Below the pieces are notes generated by a model. That model did not search any database, was not told the DNA's origin, and was given only the letters and a program-made list of their open reading frames with translations. Of a DNA stretch of 64,000 bases, positions 50,502 to 59,734 are shown piece by piece. Source of the stretch: Corticium candelabrum (Eukaryota; Porifera; Homoscleromorpha; Homosclerophorida; Plakinidae); the NCBI RefSeq assembly GCF_963422355.1, contig NC_085100.1, positions 4,980,568 to 5,044,567 of the forward strand. Direction: 5' to 3'. Numbering within the stretch: the stretch's first letter is position 1; every line of letters begins with the position of its first letter. The position numbers were made by a program, and so were the translations under genes.

Positions 50502-53220
50502 ATGTCTGGGGGACCACTTCATCTCGACATTGAGGACCCAGTAACTCTGGTGCAAATACCTACGCGAAAGGTTCTCATTGCACTTAGGCAACATCTGGAA
50601 GCGGAACTGAAGCGCCTTGCGAATTTGGGAGTGCTAGAGCCGGTTGAGGGACCTACAGACTGGATATCCAGTCTAGTCGTGGTGCGCAAGCCCAACGGCA
50701 CCCTGCGCATCTGCCTGGATCCTAAGCCCCTCAACAGGGCACTCAAACGTAGCCATTATCCTATGCCAACGATAGAGAATCTGATACCCCAGCTCTCCAA
50801 GGCTAAGGTGTATACGGTATGTGACTTACAGAATGGATTTTGGCATATCGCATTAGATCATGAGTCGTCTTCTCACAACCTTTGCAACGCCGTTTGGTAG
50901 GTTCCGATGGAAAAGAATGCCCTTCGGCATCAGCCCAGCACCGGAACTTTTCCAACGCCGCCTCCAATCAGCCATCGATGACCTACCAAGAGTATACACG
51001 ATTGCGGATGACGTGCTGATAGTGGGTGAAGGCGATACCCACGAGGCAGCGTGCCAGGATCATGACAAGAAATTGGCCAACTTTTTGGATCGATGTCGAG
51101 TGCGCGGCATCAGGCTCAATCGAAACAAAATCAAGTTACGACTTCCTGAGGTCAAATACATGGGTCATATCCTTACTCCCAACGGGCTGAAGGCTGCTCC
51201 GGACAAATTGAAAGCTATACTGAAAACGGAGAACCTCACTGATGTGGCTGGAGTGCAGTGTTTAATTGGCACGGTCAATTACTTAGCGCGTTTTTTACCC
51301 AATCTGTCTAGCGTCTGCGACGAGCTTCGACAATTGACCAAGAAGGATGTGGAATTTTGTTGGACATCCCATCATGATCACGCTATACAGCAGATTAAAG
51401 CGGCCATAACCACAGCACCCGTGCTTAGATACTTTGACCCGCAGATGGATGTCACCCTCCAGTGCGACGCTTCAGAGAAGGGTCTTAGTGCTTCTCTTAT
51501 GCAACAAGGACAACCGGTTGCCTATGCTTCGCGCGCGCTAACAGACACCGAAACACGCTATGCGCAAATAGAGAAAGAACTGCTAGCCATTGTCTTTGGA
51601 GTCACCAAATTCCATCACTACGCGTATGGCCGCCATATGACGATTGAAAGTGATCATAAACCCTTGGAAGTGATTGTCCAAAAGCCGATCCATTCTGCGC
51701 CAAAGCGTCTTCAGCGGATGCTCATACAATTACAGGGCTACGACATAACGGTCACGTACAAGCGTGGTAAAGACATGTTCGTAGCAGATACGTTGTCGCG
51801 AGCATATTTAAAGGGTCCAAGCAATCCTACCCCCTCCACAAACGGTTGTGAATCCATCAGTCTGATGCAGTCAGTTTTCGAACAGGAGTTAGAATTTGTC
51901 AACCTCTCCCAGCATCTACCCCTCTCCGAAGCCAGACGCAAAGAAATTCAGGTGGCTACAGAACAAGATGAATTTCTGCAGGAAGTCAAGCAGCTCGTTA
52001 AGCAAGGATGGCCACAAAGTAAGACGCTGGTACCGCAGACAGCGGCACCTTATTTTCCTTGGCGCGACGAGATCGGAGTACAAAACGGCGTATTATTTCG
52101 CGGAGAGCAAATTATAGTCCCTGGTGCGATTTGTCAGAAAATTATGACCGCGCTTCATTCTTCTCACATCGGCATTAATGGTAGCCTACGACGAGCACGC
52201 GAGCTGTTCTACTGGCCCAGAATGAATGACCACGTAAAGACGTTCATTCAACGATGTGCGGCATGTCGTGAAGTAGATCCAGCTCAGCCGAAACTGACTC
52301 TCATCCCGCATACCGTCCCATCTCGACCATGGGCGAAAGTAGCCGTCGATCTCTTCGTCGTTGACAGGTATGACTATATAGTCACGGTTGACTACATGAG
52401 CAATTTTTGGGAAGTAGACAGGTTGGACAGTCTCACTTCTCAAAGCATCATCCGGAAACTGAAACCGCATTTTGCATGGCATGGCATACCGGATACAGTA
52501 ATGTCGGACAATGGGCCCCAGTTTGTTTCAGCAAAGTTTAGTCGTTTCAGCCAGAACTGGGGTTTTGATCACGTTACTTCGAGCCCGGGCTACCCACAAT
52601 CAAACGGGAAGGTGGAGAATGCAGTAAAAACTACTAAGCGTCTGATGGCGAAAGCCAGGCAGTCGGGGGGCGATCCGTGGCTTGCTTTCCTCGAGTTCTG
52701 AAATACTCCCAGCCAAGGGTTCGCGACCAGTCCGGCGCAACGTCTCATGAACCGGCGCACTAAAACTTCGTTGCCTATGTCGTAATCTCTACTCGTTCCC
52801 CGTGAATTTCCGAACGAATCGGCCCAGCGAGCACACCACAAAGCTCAGCAAGCCCGTTATTACAACCAGGGCGCCACAGACCTTCTTCCTCTGCAGCCTG
52901 GAGACATTGTCCGTATCCAACCACGCCCCTCATCGTCCACATGGCAGAAAGGCACCGTCCAAAAGAAGGTCGGCATAAGATCGTATCAGGTCAAAGCGGA
53001 TGGATATACAGATGGAACATACGTTCGCAATCGTCGACATCTGAGGCGATCCCACGAAGTCACTACGGAACAACACCCTCTCCAGACTCAAATATCAGAA
53101 CAACGCAATGCAGAGTCCACAGTTACAAGGAAACAATCAGCCGGCCAGTCGTCGTGTCATACCACGCGGAGTGGTCGACTGGTGAATCCCCCCAAGTATT
53201 TGGACGATTACACCACCTAG
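50502..53220 (+). pseudogene. Gypsy C pol: RT, RNase H, integrase (two frameshifts)
   Basis: RT begins in frame 50,502-50,900 (GTLRICLDPKPLN, YTVCDLQNGFWHI) and shifts at about 50,890 into the 613-codon frame 50,860-52,701 (RMPFGISPAPELFQ, TIADDVLIVG). RNase H: LQCDASEKGL, ESDHKPLE, ADTLSRAYL. Integrase: HSSHIG and CAACREV zinc site, AVDLFVVDRY, MSDNGPQF, GKVENAVKTT, so D, D, E are present. A stop at 52,699-52,701 interrupts the C-terminus, which continues in other frames to about 53,220. The RT catalytic box IADD differs from the common YLDD/YVDD but keeps both Asp. Confidence 0.88.
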
Positions 53221-53469
53221 ATAGATAACTCTAGCTAAAACAGTACAAGTTGTAGTTAATGACTCCTAGATAAGAGTTGCCAGTAATTGACGGAATGCGA
53301 TTGCCAAGCCATAAACAGGACAATTTTTTAGTTTTTGTGTTTAATCAAGGGGAGATGTAAGGGGATTGATATTAATACTACGTTACGCGGACACAGCCAG
53401 TAGCGGACTACCACAGTGTGCAGTGTACGGCTACCATCGGCATCCTGATACAAAAGGCACTGATTCTCT

Positions 53470-54543
53470 TATACGGAGAACTTGCCGAAAAATCTAGAAA
53501 TCCGTCTTTCAAATAGAAGAAGATACGGGAGTCAGTTTTGCAGCTACTGCTCTTCAATGTGAGGAAAGGTGGAAGGACCTCACAAAAACTTACCGGGAAG
53601 TAGAAGAACACGACTACCAAACTGGCAAGTCCATACGTTTGTCATCAGGTGCATGGTGTTTGTAAGATATAGTCAAAAATTGTGGCTTCTTTAGGGAGAG
53701 ATCGGAAGGAATGGAAGTATGCTACAGAGATGACTGAAATTTGCTGTCATAGATCAAGTGTCCGACCAGTGGCAACTAGCGCAAAGTGGTAGAGAGACTA
53801 CAAAAAGAAGATGATGACGAGTTGTAGGGAGGAATGCGAAAGGCAACACCAAGAGAAAATGAAGATGCTGGCGAAGATGCTGGCGAAGATGCGTGAGGAC
53901 AAGATGCCTTATTTTCCGGCTTCGTTGATGTAATAAAGGGTAGTAATACACGTACGTCGTAGCAGTTTCAGATTTATAGGTCGTATACTATAAAGGTACA
54001 TGTACTTTTAAACTGCTTAAAGTATCTGTGTAAAGGTGTACATGCATATTTAGTATATTAATTAATTTATAGTGTGCTTGATCGTTAATGTACTGCTTGA
54101 TTTGATCACGTTTGCCTACAGCTCCAAAGTCCGCACCACATAGATATTCAATTTCTAAGTCAATTTGCCTCTGTTTCGTCACTATCATCATCACCACGAA
54201 ATTCTGTCATGAGACAAACAGATATTGTGCAAAACACAAAAGGCAATACTCTTCGTCGGGATCTCTTTAACTTTTGTAACGTCAACGTATTTCACCCCCT
54301 CCTCTATCTTCCATTTAGCAACGAAAACGCTCTTTCGATTACCATTCTAGTGACGGAGTGACAGTAATTGTAATTTCTATCTTCCTGTTGCATGTGGCCG
54401 TAGTCTTTATATGATGTCAAAAGCCACGTGTTGAGAGGATATGCTGCGTCACCTAGTATGTGGGTTCCTTGCATAGAAATCACGTCTCCTGGATTGGATT
54501 GCATCCCAGCAAATAGATCGGAATTCCTTAAAACTCGTGCCAC
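53470..54543. mobile_element. Decayed PIF/Harbinger element
   Basis: Left part, plus strand (53,530-53,910): ALQCEERWKDLTKTYREVEEHD, the end of a Myb/SANT-like domain of PIF/Harbinger accessory proteins, followed by a charged tail. Right part, minus strand (54,543-54,304): ISMQGTHILGDAAYPLNTWLL and VTRMVIERAFSLLNGR, matching the second Asp and the Glu of the HARBI1-type DDE nuclease. The convergent layout equals that of the intact element at 57,042-59,918. Much is deleted. Terminal repeats were not located. Confidence 0.75.
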
Positions 54544-54697
54544 ACGGACTATAAACCTTTAGAGATGATCGTTCTCAAGCCTGTGTAAGCGACACCACAA
54601 CGGCTGCCACGTATGCTTACGAGACTGCAGCGCTACAACATTCACGTTCATTACCATCGAGGGAAAGAACTGCTGATCGCCGATACCTTATCGCGAG
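54544..54697 (+). pseudogene. Gypsy RNase H fragment
   Basis: The plus strand reads TDYKPLEMIVLKPV, then after a stop MLTRLQRYNIHVHYHRGKEL and ADTLSR, matching the end of the RNase H domain of gypsy C (SDHKPLEVIVQKP; ADTLSRAYL). It lies between the decayed PIF element and the LTR of gypsy A, so both probably inserted into this older gypsy copy. Confidence 0.75.
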
Positions 54698-54884
54698 TGT
54701 TGTGGCACGTAGCCACAGAAGTAATTCTCCAGTACGTTCTAGTTGTGTCTATAAATAGTTGCCAGTGAACCCTCCCCTTTCTAGAACTTTGACGTTTGTC
54801 GCATTTATGTAAATAGTTTACAGTCGTCTCTGTAAAGTCACTCCAATCAATGCGATTAGCCGGTACCAGTTGTATATACCTACT

Positions 54885-54959
<75 letters not shown>

Positions 54960-55047
54960 GAATCAACCGTGTGAATCGTGTCTCGCCCGTGCATCTACGG
55001 CTGTACCCGCGCGCTTCTGTCGGATCTTCTTAATAACGAACACAACA
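54698..55047 (+). repeat. LTR of gypsy A (outermost nested element)
   Basis: The 3' edge is fixed by ACACAACA (ends 55,047), just before a primer site. The 5' edge is taken as TGTTGTGG after the RNase H fragment and is less certain. It contains a TATA-like CTATAAATAG (about 54,750) and a (TG)n tract at 54,888-54,954 that presumably expanded inside the LTR. The partner LTR is outside the window. Confidence 0.6.
54888..54954. repeat. (TG)n microsatellite
   Basis: About 33 TG units inside the putative LTR of gypsy A. Confidence 0.95.
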
Positions 55048-55053
55048 GAGAAT

Positions 55054-55074
55054 TGGCGTAGTCGGCAGGATTCG
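55054..55074 (+). other. Primer-binding site of gypsy A, tRNA-Ser type
   Basis: TGGCGTAGTCGGCAGGATTC (plus the next G) is complementary over 21 nt to the 3' end, with CCA, of animal tRNA-Ser(AGA/TGA) as I recall it. It lies 6 nt after the LTR end. Confidence 0.75.
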
Positions 55075-55136
55075 CCAGAAATCAGCGACAGTCTAGCACA
55101 GAGAAGGTAAAGTATAGTTATTCACCGTGTTGAAGC

Positions 55137-55155
55137 ATGGCAACGGAGCCACTGG
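55137..55155 (+). CDS. Gypsy A gag start, split by gypsy B (continues at 63,968)
   Basis: ATG at 55,137 encodes MATEPLV up to the insertion. Skipping gypsy B and one copy of its ACTGG duplication, the frame continues at 63,968-64,000 with EALREQLMAQ, a glutamine-rich gag N-terminus typical of metazoan gypsy elements. The rest lies to the right of the window. The interruption shows A was present before B inserted. Confidence 0.75.
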
Positions 55156-55311
55156 TGTTATATACGGGTATATGGATTAGAGGAGATACGGGACTTAGAG
55201 AGGGGAGTTGAGTCATATGAGTTTTGCGGAGGTTGTAGATAGTCGGTTGTGTTAACTAATAAGTGGTTGTGTTACGATAAAACATAATGGCGACGAGGAT
55301 ACAGGTTCCGG

Positions 55312-55870
55312 GTGTACACCCCAGCCCCCTTTCTACCGCAACCTGGTGAACCACAGACCGATTGGCGTACTTGGTTGTCGGCGTTCGATATGTACATGAC
55401 AGCTTCTGGTCTTAGTTCTAGCGACATTCCTCAAGAAAGGAAAAGGGCGATATTGATTCACCGTCTGGGATTAGAAGGTCAACGTGTTTTCACAACACTT
55501 GGAGTAGCAGAGACGTACTCGGCCACACGAGAAAAATTGACTGAATATTTCGGAGGAAAGAAAAACGTGATGGTGGAACGGTTCAAGTTTCGGCAGAAGT
55601 CACAGCGACAAGGTGAGTCAGTTAGAGAATATGTCGCCGCACTACGGGAGCTAGCAGCTACGTGTCGCTTTGGAGTCATGCATGACGAGTTGATTCGAGA
55701 CCAATTGATAAAAAAGACACTACATTCACGTATGAGGAAGTAGTTGCTGATGGAGAAGGATACTATAACTTGTGACGAGGCGGTGACATTGGCGGCTCAC
55801 GTGGAAGAACCAATACAAGTCCAGAACAACTCGCAGAGTTTTCATATCGATTACAAGATGGATCGCGTTG
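55312..55870 (+). pseudogene. Gypsy B gag remnant
   Basis: Open frame 55,312-55,743 reads a capsid domain: PQTDWRTWLSAFDMYMTASG, RLGLEGQRVFTTLGVA, VERFKFRQKSQRQGESVREY, ELAATCRFGVMHDELIRDQL. A stop at 55,741-55,743 is followed in the same frame by LLMEKDTITCDEAVTLAAHV, the end of the capsid. Knuckles, protease, RT and integrase core are missing because of an internal deletion near 55,880. Confidence 0.8.
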
Positions 55871-55880
55871 GCATGTCGAT

Positions 55881-56070
55881 GTGTTAGTGGGGACAAAATG
55901 GGAAATTGATCAAAACACAGATGCAAGAGCGGCAGATCCCATACGCCCTTGGGCTAGAGAGAAAAGGGACGAAGAAGATAGAAGAGAACAACCAGAAGTA
56001 GAAACTAAAAGATCAATGAGGAACAGACAAAGACCACAAAATCTGAAGGACTATTATGTACAATACAATA
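55881..56070 (+). pseudogene. Gypsy B pol C-terminal tail
   Basis: The frame to 56,070 reads a charged stretch (EKRDEEDRREQPEVETKRS) followed by RNRQRPQNLKDYYVQYN. The last part resembles the usual C-terminal end of gypsy pol (basic, then PP/RPxxLxDYV). ISL2EU inserted here. Bridging the insert at its TA duplication, the frame gives Asn-Thr and a TAG stop (63,806-63,812 region), directly before the purine tract. Confidence 0.65.
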
Positions 56071-56462
56071 GACGATATTCGGGGGGGGGCGGAGTTTCTA
56101 GAGCATGTGCAATCTCGAGGGTAACACGTACCTTTTGCCGATCTCGTTGTACACAAAGTCCGCGTTTCCAGGTCTGCTTCTAAAGCGTAGATCATCTTGT
56201 CGTTGACCAGACATGTAAGTAAGTTTACTACTTACCATTTCGTGCGTCGTGTGGGAGACTTCGTCTGCGTAGAGACGCGTAGGAAGCCATTTTTTGAGTA
56301 CGGCTTCTCGAGGGTATGAGACTGTTGTTCATGCTGAAGTCGTCTGATTCACACTCTGAACAGATACACGTGAAGTGGAAAGGCAGAATATTCATTTCCT
56401 AGTGGTGGAAGTTTTGTTAGGTGGAGATTTGCAGTAGGGGAACCCATTCAGGGTAACCGGAC
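56071..56462. repeat. ISL2EU left terminal inverted repeat (about 390 bp)
   Basis: Reverse-complementary to 63,411-63,803. The outer part (to about 56,383) is highly similar, including GTAACACGTACCTTTTGCCGA and CACGTGAAGTGGAAAGGCAG; the next 50 bp are more diverged; the inner edge GGGAACCC(N)8GGTAACC is again shared. A G homopolymer lies at 56,081-56,089. Confidence 0.88.
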
Positions 56463-56983
56463 GTGATAAACTGTGTAGGCTGAATAGGACTACGCTGTTT
56501 TCCCCATCTAGCGTTCTTGAACTGTGGAATCATTGAGTGTCTGAATCATTTCTAAATGCATAAAATAATTGCGTCAGTGGATGAAATTGACATTGCTTTA
56601 CTCCGCTTTTCCTTGGCGACTTCCAGCTTGCTGTTTGCGTTCAGAAATTTTTGAGCTGTTATTGGAGTTTAACAGAAACAGGGACCTCTTTGAAATGAAC
56701 AGTAGAATGAATGCAGTATAATTCCTAAGACTTAATAATTATCTTCTTTATCCAAAGCAATCATTGAATGAAATGCGAGGTTTCACCTCAAGTAATTTCA
56801 GCATCAAATAAAAAATTTAAATGGCTTATTATTAGTGCCTGTGACACTAGCACAACTGTTTCAGACAACGAGCATGCGTACAGGGAGGCAATACTTGTGC
56901 ACACGTATGCATAAAATAATGTATTATAGGAAAACATTGTTACTCTTTAGGTTATGTTGCAAGTAGAATTCCTGTTGTTTACC
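56463..56983 (+). other. ISL2EU 5' region of YqaJ gene
   Basis: AT-rich, no coding signal. It probably contains the promoter and 5' UTR for the YqaJ gene, whose best ATG is at 56,984. Confidence 0.4.
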
Positions 56984-57344
56984 ATGTCGGTTTCTGAGAG
57001 TGTTTCTCGTTGGACTGTGGTTCAGCTTAAAACGTGGCTTATAGCCCGTTCACACTAGCGTTTTTAAGCGGGCCAGCCCGGGCTGACCCGGGCCAGCTCG
57101 GTTGAAAGGTGTAGTGTGAACGTGGGCCGAGCCGTGCCGTGCCGAGCCGAGCCGGGCTGAGCTGGCCCACCCCAACTTGCCGGGCCAGCTCGGCTCGGCT
57201 CCGCTCGGCTCCGCTCGTTTATGTAGTGTGAACGGTAACGGGGCTGGGCTGGACGCTACAGCAGGCGGCAGACGGTAAGCATGCATATCAATTGCATTCT
57301 TTTAGGACGAGCGTAAAGTGTCAATCTAGCTATTATACATCACT

Positions 57345-58271
57345 ATGGCGTGGACAGAACAAGAAACCCTTCTTTTGATTGATCTTTGGGGGGAAGAGAG
57401 TGTACAAGTTCAAATTGAAGGTTGTGCGCGCAATAAAGAAGTGTACGCAAAGCTTGCAGCGCGTATGCAGGAAGAAGGATACAACCGGTCAGGCACGCAG
57501 TGTCGAGAGAAGATCAAAAAATTGAAGACCGACTATAGAAAAGTAAAGGACAACAACAATGAGAGTGGGAGAGCACGCCGCTCAAGTAGGATTTTTGAGG
57601 CAATGAACGCCATTTTAGGTCATAAGCCAGCGACTTGCCCGCCTATTGTGCTTGAGAGTACGAATAATCCTGCGCATACCGACGTTACAGCTGTAGACAG
57701 CGATGCAAGTGGCAGTCAAGGTATTGAGCTCGATGACTACGGTGATGAAAGCTGTGTGGGAGAACTTGCCCTCAGTAATTGTTCCTCAACAGGGACTACA
57801 AGTAGATCTACCCCAACAAGCTCAGTATGTCCGTCTTCTCCTGTTGCCAATACACCCACAGCTGCAAAGCAAAAGAGAAACGGAACGAAGAGAGCACGGG
57901 AGGGGCAAGGCAAGACTAGAGATAGAATGAAAGACATGATGCAGACAATAATGGCTGGCATGAAAGAAATTAGAGAGGCAGACTCAGTACTTCTAATCGA
58001 TTTAGAAGAGAAACGACTGAAGCTTGAGGATGCAAGATTGAGAGAAGAAAGAGAGTATGCCGAGAGAAAAAGAAGGGAGGAAAGACAGTACGAAGAGAGA
58101 AGAAGAAGGGAAGAAAGGGAGTTTCAGCTGCAAATGATGCAGATGATGGTAGGGTTTGGAAACCAACCATCAGGTCAATTCACCCAACACTCAGGCCAGT
58201 TCACTCAACCCTGGGGCTTTTCCAAATTGCTGGAAGACAGTGGTCCTTACAGGCCTTCCCAACAAGAATAG
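57345..58271 (+). CDS. PIF/Harbinger Myb/SANT-like DNA-binding protein
   Basis: 308 codons, start MAWTEQETLLLIDLWGEE. Residues 1-95 form a Myb/SANT-like trihelix (W..E...L...W), with REKIKKLKTDYRKVKD in the third helix. A Ser/Thr-rich acidic middle follows (residues about 105-180), then a basic patch KRAREGQGKTRDRMK and a long charged coiled coil (EEKRLKLEDARLREEREYAE; RREERQYEERRRREEREF). The end is Gln/Gly-rich with GQFTQ repeats. In PIF/Harbinger this protein helps transposase enter the nucleus and bind the element ends (family knowledge). It has no stops, suggesting a recent insertion. Confidence 0.92.
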   Translation: MAWTEQETLLLIDLWGEESVQVQIEGCARNKEVYAKLAARMQEEGYNRSGTQCREKIKKLKTDYRKVKDNNNESGRARRSSRIFEAMNAILGHKPATCPPIVLESTNNPAHTDVTAVDSDASGSQGIELDDYGDESCVGELALSNCSSTGTTSRSTPTSSVCPSSPVANTPTAAKQKRNGTKRAREGQGKTRDRMKDMMQTIMAGMKEIREADSVLLIDLEEKRLKLEDARLREEREYAERKRREERQYEERRRREEREFQLQMMQMMVGFGNQPSGQFTQHSGQFTQPWGFSKLLEDSGPYRPSQQE

Positions 58272-58458
58272 ATCTGACTTTTCAGTTGTTCTTTGTTAAT
58301 TAATGATATTACTGAGATTCTTGACCTCAAATACAGACAGACGGACAGCGAGAGAAACAGACAGACAGACAGTTCAATCAAGTTACAGTGTTCAGTGAAG
58401 TTAAATTCGAGAAAATAGATTGGAAGACCACATCACACCTACTTCACTAATTAATTAA

Positions 58459-59734
58459 TTAACTATTTGCCAAGTGTGAAACTAGAGTCTCTCGAATTGC
58501 TGCTGTACGATCATTGACAGTATCTCTGACAGTGTGCGTTTCAGCATGTTGAAGTTGCAAATCAGTCTCTTCCATCCAGTCATCATCAAATGAATCCCCA
58601 TGTATTTCACACACATTATGGAGGACACAGCAGGCAGCTATAACATGCTGGACATGCCTAATTTGCATGTCGTTCTTTTTCATTAAACGCCTCCATCGAG
58701 CTTTCAGGCGACCAAACGCATTCTCCACAACTATTCTAGCTTTTGAAATTCGATAGTTAAAGTTCTTCTTTTCGTCAGTCAGGTGGTCATTATGTGGAAA
58801 CGGTTTAAGGAGCCAATTCTTCAGGGGATAAGCAGAATCACCAACAAGAAACACAGGTATGGTGCACCCTTCAATTTCTTTCTGCTGTTCATTCAATATC
58901 AATCCACTTTCTGCGTTCTGAAATATAGAGGAATTGGCCAAGACCCTTGCATCGTGCACACTCCCTGGCCAGCCAACATTTATATCCCGAAACAGATATT
59001 TATGATCTACAACAGCCTGTAAAATCACGGAGTACCATCCCTTTCTGTTATAGTAGTCGGTGTGATTGAGCGCTGGTGGAGAAACTGGAATGTGACATCC
59101 ATCAATTGCTCCTGCACACTGGGGAAAATTGAAGGACTGGGAAAATCCCTTTACTACATCTGTTAGCATTTCTCCAGTAGGAAACGTGATGTAACCAGAC
59201 ATAAGACAATGAACGATAGCTCGACACGTACTGTGAACAATGGAGCAGACAGTTGATCTGCCAATGCCAAACAGGTGGGATATTGTACGGTACTCCACGT
59301 TTGTTGCCAAGTACCAGACTGTGACTGCGACTCGCTTCTCAATGCAGATAGAGGCTCTTAAATGTGTCACCTCAGGTTCTATCTCGTGCCTCAACTTCTC
59401 ACACAAATACAAAAACGTCTCTCTACACATTCTAAAATTTTCTTTCCAGTCACGTGCAGAGAATGTCCTCTGCACGACAAAGTCCCACCAGTCACTTGAC
59501 CTATACGCATCCAGAAATCAATCAATTGAGAGTTATGACAGCTTACAATTATTTGGATACTCATTACCTGGGGTAGCTCCATATCTGTCGTTCTGGAGAA
59601 GCAGAGTTGACCAGAACTAAAAGCAACGCTAAAGTAGTCCAGGTTTCCCGCCGCTGCAGCTGCCGACGAAGAAATGAAGGGTGGATGCGACATCTTCTCC
59701 TGCTTGACGCTCTTCTCGTAGACACCATATGCAT
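58459..59734 (-). CDS. HARBI1-like DDE transposase, two exons
   Basis: I infer two exons: 59,734-59,568 and 59,500-58,459, joined across a 67-bp intron (GTAATG to CGTATAG). This gives 402 residues starting MHMVSTRRASSRRR and restores IWSYPRSSDWWDFVVQRTF across the junction, a typical start of the family. HTH part: YLATNVEYRTISHLFGIGRS. DDE_Tnp_4 nuclease: CAGAIDGCHIPV (D1), FLVGDSAYPLKNWLL (D2), RIVVENAFGRLKARW (E). All catalytic residues are present and no stop interrupts it. HARBI1-type enzymes cut and paste at TTA/TAA sites. Confidence 0.9.

Larger units (their letters stand above)
48972..53452 (+). mobile_element. Ty3/gypsy retrotransposon C, complete structure
   Basis: Two LTRs, 48,972-49,069 (98 bp) and 53,356-53,452 (97 bp), differ at only a few positions (TGTAAGGGG to CCTGATACA). 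Flanking 5-mers AAAGA and AAAGG are a target duplication with one change. A purine tract AATCAAGGGGAGA precedes the 3' LTR. Total 4,481 bp with gag, protease, RT, RNase H and integrase in order and only a handful of frameshifts, so it is the youngest-looking full-length gypsy outside the nest. Confidence 0.92.

Noticed and set aside
56290..56435. Apparent gypsy protease end (TREVERQ ... VLLGGDL) in the left ISL2EU repeat
   Set aside because: The frame contains stops, the same DNA is present inverted at 63,430-63,590, and the gypsy pol frame resumes only outside the repeat. The similarity is best explained by chance.
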